Shown here: positions 1-9,583 of the stretch, one piece after another
How positions within the stretch are numbered: the stretch's first letter is position 1
How the letters are laid out: each line of letters begins with the position of its first letter
Source of the DNA: a virus
Virus record (IMG/VR): IMGVR_UViG_3300047378_000946
Coordinates: 1 to 41,741 of that record
Length of the DNA: 41,741 nucleotides
Direction: 5' to 3' (one strand)
Position numbers and translations under genes: made by a program
Notes under the pieces: model-generated
What the model was told of the DNA's origin: nothing
Databases searched by the model: none
The model's input: the letters and a program-made list of their open reading frames with translations, nothing else

Positions 1-2452
1 CTCCATCTATAAATGCATGTGTTATTAGATCCCCTGCTTTATATGTTTTATTGTCTATTGTTACTTCGGACGTAGCAAAAGCAGATGGTTCAGTAAAAAG
101 TACAGATAACTCATAGACACTACCACTGTTTAAGGTAGTAGAAGTATCTAAAGGTATCACAGAAGATGTTCTAGAGCCTGTGTTTGAAATTCTTCCGCCT
201 AAACGAACAGCGAATCTATTAGGATCTTGAACATTTATAATATCCCCTGGAGCTAGAAAAGCCCCATTTAAGGCGGTAGAAAAAGTAACTACCTCTCTTT
301 GATTAGCCGCAGTCCATAACTTCCAACGACCATATCTCATAGCTTGTCCTTCAGAAGTAGCTCCCATAGCTACTGCAGTTTGAGAAATAATTTTCCCGGT
401 TTCAGCTATATTTAGTCTATCTTCTACTATTAAAGGCTCTGCTTTATAATTAGACTCTGGATTTATCCAAGTAACAATTACTTGATTTATTCTAGTTTTA
501 CTGCCAGTACTTTCATAGGAAAAAGCCCCGTCCAAAACATTAGCACTAGTAAAATTGTACACAGGACCACTAGGGGCATCCGGAATCGGAGTAATCTTTC
601 CGTCAAAAAAGTATATCATAGACCTAAAAACAGTAGATATATCTTTTAATACTTTGTATGCGTCCGCAGCTTTAGTAAGGTATAGGTTAGAGGTAAACCT
701 AGGCTCTTGGCCTCCTTTGCCGTCAGGTACTAACTCATCACAATATCGAGCTATTCTATACAAACTGTATTTATCTACATCACTATGAGATAAAAAATCT
801 CCTAAGCCATATCTATTATTTGTTAAGATATCATAAAAAATCCATGCAGGATTGTTAGTATAAACTTTATCGGCTCCAAAAGATCCGTCCCAATCTTGAT
901 AAGAGGTTTCTATTGCACCATTAGAAGTATTACGATTATAGTTTGCTATACCGTTAGCATCTTGATCCCTAGTTACATAGTTAGAGGGTACTAGAACTTT
1001 TAATCCTTTTAGGTGAAAAGATCTAGTAGGCATACTTTGAAACTGTTTAGTGTCAAAAGTAGTTTTAGCCATCGAAGTAAACGGGTGTGTAAGAATAGTT
1101 TTAAGTACACTAGTAACAGTAGATAAACTAGAGGCTGAAATATTCTGCCAATCGTGATAAGTCTCTCCTGGATATTTATAACCAGGACCCGTATGATTAC
1201 TAATTCTTGAAACTCTTACTTTAAAGTCAGAAAAAGGCCTATACTGATCTAAGTCGATACGAGTTACAAAACTAATAGCATTTTTTTCTAAAGCTGCGTG
1301 TTGAAAAGGATTATGCAAGACAATATAGCTTTCAAAGCTACTCTCTCCAGGCCTTTTTAAAGCTAACTCTATTTTATACTGAGCATAGGTTGTTTTATCA
1401 TTTCCTTTTCCACTAACTGCATATAATCCATTAGGATATGCAATAGTTAGAGTAGTCTCATCGACTTCTTGTAGCTGTGATGCAGTAAGATTAAATCCTG
1501 ATGCAGCACTTCCGGTAAGTACTTTAGGGGCCTGAGACCCTCCATGACCAGTACTTTGCTCTAAAGTACCTCCTGCGCTAGGATTATTTGTGATAGAAGT
1601 GGAGCCTACGCCCCCATAACCTGTAAAAGGAGGTTGATCTAAGGTACCTACCCTGAACTGGGACGTTACACTTTTATACTTTTTAATTTCTGTTTGAGCC
1701 ATTACATCAGCAGTGGAAACAATTGCTCCAGATATATCAAAACTATAAGACTGATAGCTTCCTGTTGTAGGGAAGGGCCATACGGATGCCAAAGTCAATA
1801 CAGGACCTGAAATACTGGCTATTTTAACAATTCTATCTATGTGTAAAAAGTACGTACCTTCCGGTATTATCAAGCCCTGAGGAGAGCCTGCTCCTGGCTG
1901 AAAACTGGCTACAGACTGACTTGCTCTACTTATAATACTACCTTCTACCAAACTTCCGGAAGTGCCTGCTCCTACAATCGTCAATCTTGCAGGTACAAGA
2001 GTCTCTAAATTTTCAGAACCTGAAGAAATCATGTTATTTGTAAAAAACGCAGCATTATTGACGGTTGTGAGTTTCGCAGTAACATTTCCATTACTATCAC
2101 TTCTGGAACCGTTAGTAGCATTTACATATATTGTATGAACGCCTCTTACAATTAAGTATTTATCTCCATTTGTAGATTCAATAACCGGAGTAGAACCTGC
2201 TGAAGCAATGACTGCCTGAGTTGAGTTATTAGTTAATCTTACTGTAGCGGCAGTTGCACTATAGGCATTTCCTGATTGCGAAAGGGGGGCTACTCTATCA
2301 TCATTTAAATATATGGAGGACTGAGAATCTACTAAACCTTGTATAGGACCTTCTGAAAGAAGATCCGTAATAGAAATTACTTGCCTATCTCCGGAGGTAT
2401 ACTGCCCCGTCATATCCAAGCCTGCTAATCGTATATTTATATTATCAAACAT
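1..2452 (-). CDS. Tail tip attachment protein, gpJ-like (3' end outside window)
   Basis: Open reading frame starting at the ATG at 2452 and running without a stop off the left edge, at least 817 residues. A GAGGGG ribosome binding site lies about 11 bases upstream. The N-terminus carries the typical lambda gpJ-type stretch: LSEGPIQGLVDSQSSIYLND at about residues 32-51. It directly follows I, K, L, M and tape measure homologues, which is the standard lambda-like order. By family knowledge gpJ forms the central tail fibre hub at the tail tip and contacts the host receptor. The C-terminal receptor-binding part is not in the window, so host specificity cannot be judged. Confidence 0.85.
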   Translation of the reverse strand, partial: MFDNINIRLAGLDMTGQYTSGDRQVISITDLLSEGPIQGLVDSQSSIYLNDDRVAPLSQSGNAYSATAATVRLTNNSTQAVIASAGSTPVIESTNGDKYLIVRGVHTIYVNATNGSRSDSNGNVTAKLTTVNNAAFFTNNMISSGSENLETLVPARLTIVGAGTSGSLVEGSIISRASQSVASFQPGAGSPQGLIIPEGTYFLHIDRIVKIASISGPVLTLASVWPFPTTGSYQSYSFDISGAIVSTADVMAQTEIKKYKSVTSQFRVGTLDQPPFTGYGGVGSTSITNNPSAGGTLEQSTGHGGSQAPKVLTGSAASGFNLTASQLQEVDETTLTIAYPNGLYAVSGKGNDKTTYAQYKIELALKRPGESSFESYIVLHNPFQHAALEKNAISFVTRIDLDQYRPFSDFKVRVSRISNHTGPGYKYPGETYHDWQNISASSLSTVTSVLKTILTHPFTSMAKTTFDTKQFQSMPTRSFHLKGLKVLVPSNYVTRDQDANGIANYNRNTSNGAIETSYQDWDGSFGADKVYTNNPAWIFYDILTNNRYGLGDFLSHSDVDKYSLYRIARYCDELVPDGKGGQEPRFTSNLYLTKAADAYKVLKDISTVFRSMIYFFDGKITPIPDAPSGPVYNFTSANVLDGAFSYESTGSKTRINQVIVTWINPESNYKAEPLIVEDRLNIAETGKIISQTAVAMGATSEGQAMRYGRWKLWTAANQREVVTFSTALNGAFLAPGDIINVQDPNRFAVRLGGRISNTGSRTSSVIPLDTSTTLNSGSVYELSVLFTEPSAFATSEVTIDNKTYKAGDLITHAFIDG

Positions 2453-2470
2453 TTTTTTGTTTTTCCCCTC

Positions 2471-3193
2471 TTAATTTAAGCTTGTTGATACTTCTGCAGT
2501 CGTAGTCTGATGAGTAATAACATTACCATTTGCATCTACATATGTATTATCTGTTAAATACCCTGAATTAGAACCTCTTCCTTGAATTACCTCAATTGCA
2601 ATAGGTCTTCCTGGTACTCTTAGTTCTCCATAAAGAAGAGGCACAGGATCGCCTTCTTTAGCGTTACTTGCCCCTCCCGAAAATAGATAATTAGTAGGAG
2701 AGTCTTGGTCTACGGCGGGATCAGGTGCCATGATTTGTTGTATACCTGCTAAAGCGAGATTAGCTGCAAACAGAACAGTCATACTGCCTGTAATAGTTAA
2801 GCCTCCTCCAGCCGCGACCATAAAACCGTATCCGCCGGCAGGCGCTGTAGCTGCCCCTAAACCTGCGAATCCTCCTGAAAAATAAATTACAGCAATGATA
2901 GCAATTGCAGCAAGTATTTTAGTAATTCCTTTTTTTGATCCTGCAGGTACAAGAGCTATAGTTATGTCTCCTTTGACTGCTGGAACTAATAAATCTTCGT
3001 GCTCTAATTCACCCTCTTCTGTGTCTAGGATAAAACCTATGTCTTCTTCATGACACTTTCTAAGATAAGGTAAAAAATCTGGTCTATTAGCATTTATACA
3101 CCTAAATATATCTGCATAGTCATCTGTGTTTACCACAAATTTTGTACCAAACTTTTCGCCTAGTTCTCCTTGTAAATACACATTACGCTGCAT
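2471..3193 (-). CDS. Tail assembly protein, lambda gpI-like
   Basis: A 240-residue protein. It has a ubiquitin-like N-terminal half (VYLQGELGEKFGTKF start), a central glycine/alanine-rich hydrophobic stretch (about residues 89-155), and the PLLYGELRVPGRPIA segment near residues 184-198 that is typical of the tail assembly protein I family. The gene overlaps the end of the gpK-like gene by 11 bases and precedes gpJ by 18 bases, as in lambda. In lambda, gpI is needed to form the tail tip initiator complex but is not found in the mature virion. The hydrophobic middle is characteristic of the family and need not mean host membrane insertion. The C-terminus (TTTAEVSTSLN) is short and unremarkable. 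Confidence 0.82.
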   Translation of the reverse strand: MQRNVYLQGELGEKFGTKFVVNTDDYADIFRCINANRPDFLPYLRKCHEEDIGFILDTEEGELEHEDLLVPAVKGDITIALVPAGSKKGITKILAAIAIIAVIYFSGGFAGLGAATAPAGGYGFMVAAGGGLTITGSMTVLFAANLALAGIQQIMAPDPAVDQDSPTNYLFSGGASNAKEGDPVPLLYGELRVPGRPIAIEVIQGRGSNSGYLTDNTYVDANGNVITHQTTTAEVSTSLN

Positions 3194-3878
3194 GACGATA
3201 AACTCCAGTTATATACTTTTTCCAAAAAGGGTATAGATTCTCTCTACAGGAGATTCTATTTTCTGCATGATGAAAGAATAAATCTTCCCCTAAATAAACC
3301 CCACAATGATTACCTACAGTAGCTTGAATTGTAAAAATAATCACATCATTTTTTCTCATTGGACCTTCTTCTACTTTAATGTATCCATAATCTTTAATTA
3401 TTTCGTCTGTAAAATAATCCAAACTCTTTTCCCACCAGTCATCTTCAAAAGCCGCTCTAGCAGGTATGTCTATATCTTGAGAACTTAGATAGTCTCTCAT
3501 AGCTTCAAAACAGTCATTAACTCCAAACTCATACTCTCTACCATAAAGAACCTTATTAGCTCTTTCAGGCTGTACGACAGTCATATCCATAGTAGGGTAA
3601 CTAAATATATAATAAGGTATTCCTAAAGTATTACAATATTTTTTATCATTTTCGCTAGGCTCAGAGGAAGCATCTGGATGACTATGTACAATTCCTACTA
3701 TATCTCCTCTCCTACTAGCTGCTATATACTGTTTCGAGTCTATAACAAAGGAGTCTTCATCTTCAGAAACATTATCACAAGGTATCCACTTTTTTTTGCC
3801 TTGTACGGCTATAAAAACTCCACAACCTTCTTTTGGGTAACACTTTTCAAAATGTTCTTTTATTAACTCTATATTCAT
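3183..3878 (-). CDS. Tail tip assembly peptidase, lambda gpK-like (JAMM + NlpC/P60)
   Basis: A two-domain 231-residue protein. The N-terminal JAB/MPN domain has a complete JAMM zinc motif: H65-x-H67, seven residues, S75, two residues, D78, with a likely catalytic glutamate at E17. The C-terminal NlpC/P60 domain shows a candidate catalytic cysteine in NDC (C123) and a histidine in GNHCGVYLG (H191). This domain pair defines lambda gpK homologues, which act in tail tip assembly. The NlpC/P60 half may also cut cell-wall peptides during DNA entry (inference). The gene sits between gpL- and gpI-like genes with an 11-base overlap downstream. All key residues appear present, so both activities may be intact. 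Confidence 0.88.
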   Translation of the reverse strand: MNIELIKEHFEKCYPKEGCGVFIAVQGKKKWIPCDNVSEDEDSFVIDSKQYIAASRRGDIVGIVHSHPDASSEPSENDKKYCNTLGIPYYIFSYPTMDMTVVQPERANKVLYGREYEFGVNDCFEAMRDYLSSQDIDIPARAAFEDDWWEKSLDYFTDEIIKDYGYIKVEEGPMRKNDVIIFTIQATVGNHCGVYLGEDLFFHHAENRISCRENLYPFWKKYITGVYRHAA

Positions 3879-3880
3879 AT

Positions 3881-5140
3881 TTAATACTTGACTGTTCCAG
3901 GGAAAGATCCGAAAGGTAAACGAGCTGCAGTACTTTTTCTGCCAGAAGGGGATTGATTTGCCGATGTTTTAACAACAGGTATAACTCCATATCTAGCTTT
4001 ACATGATTGCAAAGTTTTTCCACATATTTCTTCTCTCACCCAATGACCGTCTTTGTTCTCTGGAGCGTTATCTTGATTACCGCTGTGTGCGGACTTCCAT
4101 ATCGTGCCTCCATAACGAACATAGGTTCCAGCACTGTAAGAAGTTGAAGAAGAGTAGTCTGTCCATGTAAATACTTGTTTCCAGAAAGCCGAAGTTTCTG
4201 TAGGAGTATTTCCTGTTCCAGCAATTATACACAACCACTTTTTACCGGAATGAGTTACATAATTATCAGTAGTATAAGCGGTATTGGAAGCGTAAGTACT
4301 AAAAGAAGTTGTTGAAGCTACTAAAGGTCTATCTTCAAAATCAAAGTATGCATTGTGTGAAAAAACATTATCACTACCATCTCTGAATTTATAACTATTA
4401 TCGGCGTTCCAAGTACATCCACCTGTATTTGATTTGTCATGCCCTTGATATTGCCAACTACAATATTTCCCGACGACCACTCTTCTAGGAAGTTTTATAC
4501 CTTCTAAGTCAAACGGAGTTGCTACTTCAAAAGTAACGCTTATAGCAGTTTCAGATGCTATTCTATCTATAATATATTCTTGAGTACGAAGCTCTATCGG
4601 AGGGCTTGCGTCCCCGCTTTGTCCATACAAATATTTTTCGAAAGTTTGTCTTCTTATAATTCTTTGTCCGACTAAATCATCATGTTTAAAGTTTCCTAGC
4701 TGAGAGGTAAACAATGCACCAATATTAGCAATTGTAAGAGTGGGTCGAGAAGGTGCTCCATCCGCAGAAACTTCTAACCCATCTATCAGCATAGGCATAG
4801 GAAGATACTCTCTAACTGTATGGTCTGTCTGATTTGCAGTACCTGTGCCTGTGCCTACTCCTGTAGCTACAAAAGAAGTGCCTGCAGTATTGTTTAGAGC
4901 TCCAATTGAAGTAAACCCTGTTCCGGAAACAATAGTATAAGTTTGTCCTACTATAAAATTGCCGGCGCTTATAGGATTAGTTGGGGCTTTTTTATCTCTA
5001 AATTTTATCTCATCTAGAGACTCAGTAAGACCTGGATGTAGGTATAAAGTGGTTCCGTTAGGTAGACTTACTTGAAATAACTCTATTAAACCAGAATTAA
5101 TTTCTTGAGACTGCACATCAGTTGCTATTATGTTACTCAT
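3881..5140 (-). CDS. Minor tail protein, lambda gpL-like, with carbohydrate-binding-like insertion
   Basis: A 419-residue protein in the gpL position. Two cysteine pairs (C227/C242 and C373/C380) match the four-cysteine cluster of gpL, which binds an iron-sulfur cluster in lambda. About 130 residues separate the pairs, whereas in gpL the cysteines are close. The insert holds two repeats of the pattern W/Y-x-Y-x-G-x-Y-V-x-x-x-G-K-x-W (about residues 280-320 and 325-370), like carbohydrate-binding module 5/12 (chitin-binding type) domains. A second low-complexity Gly/Thr insertion sits at residues 58-104. The start overlaps the end of the gpM-like gene by 4 bases (ATGA). Tail role is well supported; glycan binding is inference. 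Confidence 0.8.
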   Translation of the reverse strand: MSNIIATDVQSQEINSGLIELFQVSLPNGTTLYLHPGLTESLDEIKFRDKKAPTNPISAGNFIVGQTYTIVSGTGFTSIGALNNTAGTSFVATGVGTGTGTANQTDHTVREYLPMPMLIDGLEVSADGAPSRPTLTIANIGALFTSQLGNFKHDDLVGQRIIRRQTFEKYLYGQSGDASPPIELRTQEYIIDRIASETAISVTFEVATPFDLEGIKLPRRVVVGKYCSWQYQGHDKSNTGGCTWNADNSYKFRDGSDNVFSHNAYFDFEDRPLVASTTSFSTYASNTAYTTDNYVTHSGKKWLCIIAGTGNTPTETSAFWKQVFTWTDYSSSTSYSAGTYVRYGGTIWKSAHSGNQDNAPENKDGHWVREEICGKTLQSCKARYGVIPVVKTSANQSPSGRKSTAARLPFGSFPGTVKY

Positions 5141-5520
5141 GCTTCAAAAACTCTTTTTAATGATAATGTGAGACTATAAAAATCTTCATAGTCATAGGTT
5201 ACGCTGTAATTAGTTGCCACTACTTTAACATCTCTTTCTCCGGAGCGTGTAGTGTTATTTGTGTCTGGCATTGTAAATAAAAACTTAGCTACGTTTTTTT
5301 GTGCATCTAAAAAGGAAACTATATCATCTATGTCTTCTTTTGTACGCGTTTTGAAACTTAAAGAATAAGTTTCTTGTAAACTATTAATTCCGTCCTTTAT
5401 TCTTTGCTCATAACCGTCACCAAATTTTGCGGTAAGTACTCTAGGTGCAATTGATTTAGTCATAGACTTATCAGGAGTTGCAATTAAAGTACCATTATTT
5501 TGTTTAATTCCTATTGTCAT
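5137..5520 (-). CDS. Minor tail protein, lambda gpM-like
   Basis: A 127-residue protein with features of the phage minor tail protein M family: an early APRVLTAKFGDGYEQRIKDG segment (residues 26-45) followed by YSLSFKTRT and a C-terminal beta-rich YSVTYDYEDFYSLTLSLKRVF stretch. The length fits lambda gpM (about 109 residues). It lies immediately after the tape measure gene, whose stop codon shares a base with this start (5520), and before the gpL-like gene. In lambda, gpM acts at the tail tip between the tape measure base and the central hub. Confidence 0.85.
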   Translation of the reverse strand: MTIGIKQNNGTLIATPDKSMTKSIAPRVLTAKFGDGYEQRIKDGINSLQETYSLSFKTRTKEDIDDIVSFLDAQKNVAKFLFTMPDTNNTTRSGERDVKVVATNYSVTYDYEDFYSLTLSLKRVFEA

Positions 5521-8500
5521 TATGCTACTCCGTAGGGGTTCAGAATTCCACCTGAACGTTTTTGGTTTTGTAGCTCTGATTGGACAGCTTGTGCAATTGC
5601 TCCCCCTAGCTTATCCATATCCGGACCCGTGCTACCTTCTTTCTTTTGGGAAGCCCCATCTGCAGAAACATTAACAACAATATTATTGTTAGTAGCTCCG
5701 CTATCTTTCATCTCTACTGGAATAGACTTTCCGTTCGGTAAAGGCACTACTGCTTCTGTTCCATGAAGAACTGCAGGATAGCCGGACGTAGAACCTTTAG
5801 CTACTCCACCTGTTGCATATCCAGATACTTTTGCACCATTTGAAAAAATTCCTCCGTTTCTACCGGTGGGCGCCTTTATACCTAAGAAGTTACCGAATCC
5901 GGTTCCTCCCAGAGTACTTTCCAACATCTTCATAACCATTAACTTAATAATCATTTTTGCTATATCTGCTATTATTGCTTTTGCCATATCCGCAAAGGCT
6001 TGTTTAGCAGATTTTGTACCGTCTACTAGTGATTGAAAAGCTGACTGCATATTAGACTGTAAAGAATCTCCAATTTGTAAACCCATTTGAGCCATTTCAT
6101 TTGCTGCTTTAGTTGCTGCCCGGCTTTTTTCTTCTGCTAGATCTATTTCTCGTTGACCTTGTTCCATTAACTTAGTATGGGCTGCTAGACCAATTTCGTC
6201 AATAATAAGTATTCTATCTGAGTGCATTCTTTGCAGATCGTTTTTCTTTTGAAGCAATTCTATTTTTGCTTGCTCTGCAGCTAAGTCTGCTTGCTCCCTC
6301 TGTCCGAATGCAGAATTTAAGTCTGCTTTAGCTCCTACTTGGGCTACAGAGGTAGTATTTCTTTTGTCTGCTAACTTTTTATCTTCTGCTTCGATTGCTC
6401 TTAAATTCTCTATAAAAGCATCTATGCCTCCTGCATCTTTAAATCGAGCGTCTAGTTTTTCTTTTATATCTGTAGTCAGTCCTAGAGTCTTTCCTGCTTC
6501 GGTAGCTGCATCTCCCATACTGCTTATTTTTGAGGTATAGCTTAAAACTGCTTCTGCACTGCCGCCCTTTAAAGCACTAGACATATTTTCTAGCTTATCT
6601 TTTGCTCCATCAATATTTGCGGTAAATCGTCCAGCATTTGCAGTCAGCTCCCTTATTGCTTTAGTATTACCTTCTCCTACTGCCTTTGCAAATGCAGGAG
6701 ATACTTTATCCAAACCTTTCATTTGTTCTTGAATTGCGGCTAAACCTTCTGCATATTTATCTGTACCCTCTAAACCTTCTAATTGTTCAAACATGTCTAA
6801 GACTGGAAGACTCTTTATGCTTTCTGCTCTTGCTCTGTCTGCTTTCAGGGGGTCATAGTTTTTATCTTTTGTATTAAATACTTTTCCAGATAAAATAAGA
6901 TTTAACTCTTTTCCTACACTTTTTGCAGAATCTTTTATATCTGCTAAAGTCTGTTTGTAGTCTTCGGCTGCTTCTCTGCCCTTCTGCCAACTGTCTGCCA
7001 TCTTATATATAGAAGTAGACTGTACTGCGTTTTCTATAGAATTACCTAAATCGGTTCCGAAAGTAGTTTCTTTAGTCATTTCAAGATTTACTCCTGGTAT
7101 TCTATTAGCTTGTTCTTTTACATAATTTATGGCTTTAATAGCTCCATTTACTATAACTTCTATAAATTTTAAAGAACCCTTTACTACAGAAATTATACCA
7201 TCCATTATACTTCTAGGCGCATTTACGATCGCCATGATTAAATCATAAATCATTTGTATTATGCCGAGTATGACTGTAGCTTTCATAGCCATATTCATTG
7301 CTTTTCCAAAACCTTTTGCAGCTTTACCCGCAAGGATTAAACCACCTGCAAGCTTTTTCTTTATAGTAGCACCCGTAGCTTTTGCTTTAAGACTTAATTT
7401 TTTAAACATAGTACCTATCTTGCCTGTGGTTGATCTTGCTTTAGTTTCGGTTTTAGCAAGACCTCCTCCTATGCTTCGTGCAATGTCTATACCTACATCT
7501 TTGAAAATGCCTTTTGTAATTTTTCCTGTTTTTTGATACTCTCTTTCTGCCGCAGCTAACGCTTTTTTTAGATTTGCTTTATCAGGTCCTTTCATTTCGC
7601 CTGCTGCGGCTCTTGCAAGTATTGGAGATTTAGCTCCTGCTTTTACAGCTTTACCCGCCCCTGATTTTAACTCTGTAGCGCCTTCCGATCTTAAATCAGA
7701 AGCAGATTTTTTAGCTTCTTCCAGTTCTTGTGTATATTGCTCTACTGCTGTTTTTGCATCTGCTGCTTTTGTAACTTGACTATCAAAAAACTCTGTAATA
7801 GCATCTTTTGCCTCTCCAACAAATGGCATATTTTTTGCAATACTTAAACCAATAGCACCAAAAAATAAAGCAGCTACGGTTGCATTTTCATTAAGAAAGT
7901 TTGCGAGAGCTCTAAAAGGTGGCAATAAAAATTCGGATAAAGTTTTTGCTAAGTCTGAGAAAGTTGTTCCGAGTTGAACAAACGGGTTGGCCTGACCTTC
8001 TGCATCTCCTACTACATCATTAAGCTGTCTCATTGTTTCTAAATATACTGCTTGAGATTGATCGGCTGTAGTAAGTGCATCTGCTGAAATTCCTAAAGAT
8101 TCTGCATATTTCTTTTTTGCTGTTTCCAGTCTAAGTGTAATTCCGAGTTCATCAAGTAATTCTGGCTCAGCTTTTGAGACACCTTTAGTGAGTCGGTTAA
8201 ATGCATCATTAAAGTCCCTACCTAGTACGTTGGATACTTTTAAAGCTCCATCTGCCATTTTTGCCATTTGTTCGGAAGAAAATCCTTTTGCTAAACCCAT
8301 TGCGGACGCTGAAGCAGCTGTTTGGAAATCGAGCATACCCTTAGATGCTTCTCGCAGTTTACCTGTTAAACTCTGCATAGCGATACCACTATTTTGAGCA
8401 AACTGTATCTGACTTTGTTCTAAAACTTGGATATCTGCGGCATTCTTTAAAAAGTTAAAAGCGGCGCTCAAAGCAAATACACTAGCAGCAAAAGTAGCAT

Positions 8501-8720
8501 AAGCACCTACTAAGCCTCCCATACCTTGTGCCATTTTTGAAAAGTTTTTTGTTCCGTTAGCTGAAGCTTGAGCAGCGCCTTTAGTGTTGCGATCAGCATT
8601 ACGGGCACCTTTAGCCATAGCGTCTAAGCCGTCTCCGGCTTTTTTAGCACCAAGACCAACTTTACCCGTAGTGCCTTTATCGTCTACTAATACGTCAATT
8701 TCAACTTTATTTTTTGCCAT
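5520..8720 (-). CDS. Tail length tape measure protein
   Basis: A 1,066-residue protein, the largest tail-shaft gene, in the expected place after the chaperone genes. It has a basic Lys/Gly/Ala-rich N-terminus, long alanine-rich helical and coiled-coil stretches, and hydrophobic segments near residues 75-93 (ALSAAFNFL region), 280-296 and 475-500 (VILGIIQMIYDLIMAIV). The C-terminal region has a QMGLQIGDSLQSNMQSAFQSLVDG-type helical section and then GATGGVAKGSTSGYPAVLHG-like sequence (ATGGVAKGSTSGYPAVLHG), common at tape measure ends. By the usual rule of about 1.5 angstroms per residue, a tail of roughly 150 nm is expected. Its start shares one base with the upstream stop (TAATG). Confidence 0.93.
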   Translation of the reverse strand: MAKNKVEIDVLVDDKGTTGKVGLGAKKAGDGLDAMAKGARNADRNTKGAAQASANGTKNFSKMAQGMGGLVGAYATFAASVFALSAAFNFLKNAADIQVLEQSQIQFAQNSGIAMQSLTGKLREASKGMLDFQTAASASAMGLAKGFSSEQMAKMADGALKVSNVLGRDFNDAFNRLTKGVSKAEPELLDELGITLRLETAKKKYAESLGISADALTTADQSQAVYLETMRQLNDVVGDAEGQANPFVQLGTTFSDLAKTLSEFLLPPFRALANFLNENATVAALFFGAIGLSIAKNMPFVGEAKDAITEFFDSQVTKAADAKTAVEQYTQELEEAKKSASDLRSEGATELKSGAGKAVKAGAKSPILARAAAGEMKGPDKANLKKALAAAEREYQKTGKITKGIFKDVGIDIARSIGGGLAKTETKARSTTGKIGTMFKKLSLKAKATGATIKKKLAGGLILAGKAAKGFGKAMNMAMKATVILGIIQMIYDLIMAIVNAPRSIMDGIISVVKGSLKFIEVIVNGAIKAINYVKEQANRIPGVNLEMTKETTFGTDLGNSIENAVQSTSIYKMADSWQKGREAAEDYKQTLADIKDSAKSVGKELNLILSGKVFNTKDKNYDPLKADRARAESIKSLPVLDMFEQLEGLEGTDKYAEGLAAIQEQMKGLDKVSPAFAKAVGEGNTKAIRELTANAGRFTANIDGAKDKLENMSSALKGGSAEAVLSYTSKISSMGDAATEAGKTLGLTTDIKEKLDARFKDAGGIDAFIENLRAIEAEDKKLADKRNTTSVAQVGAKADLNSAFGQREQADLAAEQAKIELLQKKNDLQRMHSDRILIIDEIGLAAHTKLMEQGQREIDLAEEKSRAATKAANEMAQMGLQIGDSLQSNMQSAFQSLVDGTKSAKQAFADMAKAIIADIAKMIIKLMVMKMLESTLGGTGFGNFLGIKAPTGRNGGIFSNGAKVSGYATGGVAKGSTSGYPAVLHGTEAVVPLPNGKSIPVEMKDSGATNNNIVVNVSADGASQKKEGSTGPDMDKLGGAIAQAVQSELQNQKRSGGILNPYGVA

Positions 8721-9145
8721 TAGCCTTTTACACTATGGGTGTACTGTTTTCCACCGCCCGCAGACCTTCTTTCTTCTGCTTTTCTTTTTCTGTCAGCCTT
8801 TTCATGGTTGTGCGCAACTACTATTCCTTCCCATAACTTCATAAAGTACAAAATAATACGAGGCTCATCCACTGAATATACTTCAAATAAGTAGTCTATG
8901 TTTGACCATACTTTGCCCATATAAGTACCTGACATACCTTCAATTCGATCTTCTAAGAAGCTGAATACGAAAAATGCCACTTGGACTTCATAAGGAAATT
9001 CTGAAGTCTCGAGTGGCATCTTATCGGGGTCTGGCTCTTCACCTACCTGTTCGCAGATGGATAAATACTTATCTACATCTATTTCGTCTGCTTGTTTTAC
9101 ATATCTCTCAAGTAACCTTTTTATTTCGGCTACTTGTTCCCAGTA
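8720..9145 (-). CDS. Tail assembly chaperone, downstream (gpT-like) frame, made by -1 frameshift
   Basis: This frame is entered by -1 slippage from the upstream chaperone gene. Reading from the slip site gives YWEQVAEIKRLLERYVKQA and on into MPLETSEF..., 141 residues to the stop at 8720, with no stop in between. Translated as a fusion, the product is 136 + 141 = 277 residues. A separate start at 9019 (99 residues) is possible but has no good ribosome binding site. In lambda the gpG-gpT fusion loads the tape measure protein for tube assembly; position, order and the slip site fit that model. Its stop overlaps the tape measure start by one base. Confidence 0.85.
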   Translation of the reverse strand, partial: YWEQVAEIKRLLERYVKQADEIDVDKYLSICEQVGEEPDPDKMPLETSEFPYEVQVAFFVFSFLEDRIEGMSGTYMGKVWSNIDYLFEVYSVDEPRIILYFMKLWEGIVVAHNHEKADRKRKAEERRSAGGGKQYTHSVKG

Positions 9146-9552
9146 AAATTTTCAAGATCACTTACTGTTTCGGTAACCCAAGTATCGAAATCTCCTGAGT
9201 TTCTCATAAGCAATTCTGAGTTCTCTTGAGTATGTATTAATTCATCATCTGCGTCAAGGGCCGAGACATCTACCAATAGAAGCTCTTCTAGGTAACGATA
9301 TTTTAGGCCTGACCATCCTTTGATTACTGCCTTACAATACTCTACTAAAAATCTCTCCTCGTCCAACTCCTCTTCGGGTTGACGGGTTTTTTTATTAAAC
9401 TTTGTAGTAACACATTTTTTACGTAGTTTTACTAGCTCTTCTCGGGCTAAATAACACAAATCTACTGTCATTCCCTTATAACCAGGAAAGTCAATTGTTA
9501 CTGTTTTGCTAGGAGTCATAAGACTCGCTAGTGAAATTGGGGTCTCGCTCAT
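9130..9552 (-). CDS. Tail assembly chaperone, upstream (gpG-like) frame
   Basis: A 140-residue protein between the tail tube gene and the tape measure gene, the position of lambda gpG. It starts MSETPISLASLMTPSKTV, has a CYLAREELVKLRKKC helix (about residues 33-47) and an acidic C-terminal part. These features resemble siphovirus tail assembly chaperones, though sequence similarity in this class is low. Just before its stop it contains the heptamer A AAT TTT in the zero frame, allowing -1 frameshifting into the next frame. AAGGATAAAAA provides a Shine-Dalgarno site. It has its own promoter (9629-9657) and a hairpin in the leader. Confidence 0.85.
   Translation of the reverse strand: MSETPISLASLMTPSKTVTIDFPGYKGMTVDLCYLAREELVKLRKKCVTTKFNKKTRQPEEELDEERFLVEYCKAVIKGWSGLKYRYLEELLLVDVSALDADDELIHTQENSELLMRNSGDFDTWVTETVSDLENFTGNK
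9145..9151 (-). promoter_or_regulatory. -1 programmed ribosomal frameshift slippery site
   Basis: On the minus strand the zero-frame codons are GAA AAT TTT ACT, so A AAT TTT forms a perfect X XXY YYZ heptamer. Slipping back one base pairs both tRNAs with AAA TTT and continues as TAC TGG GAA CAA into the downstream chaperone frame, four codons before the zero-frame stop of the upstream gene. Confidence 0.88.
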
Positions 9553-9583
9553 TTTTTATCCTTTAAAGTAAAGTTAGTTGATA

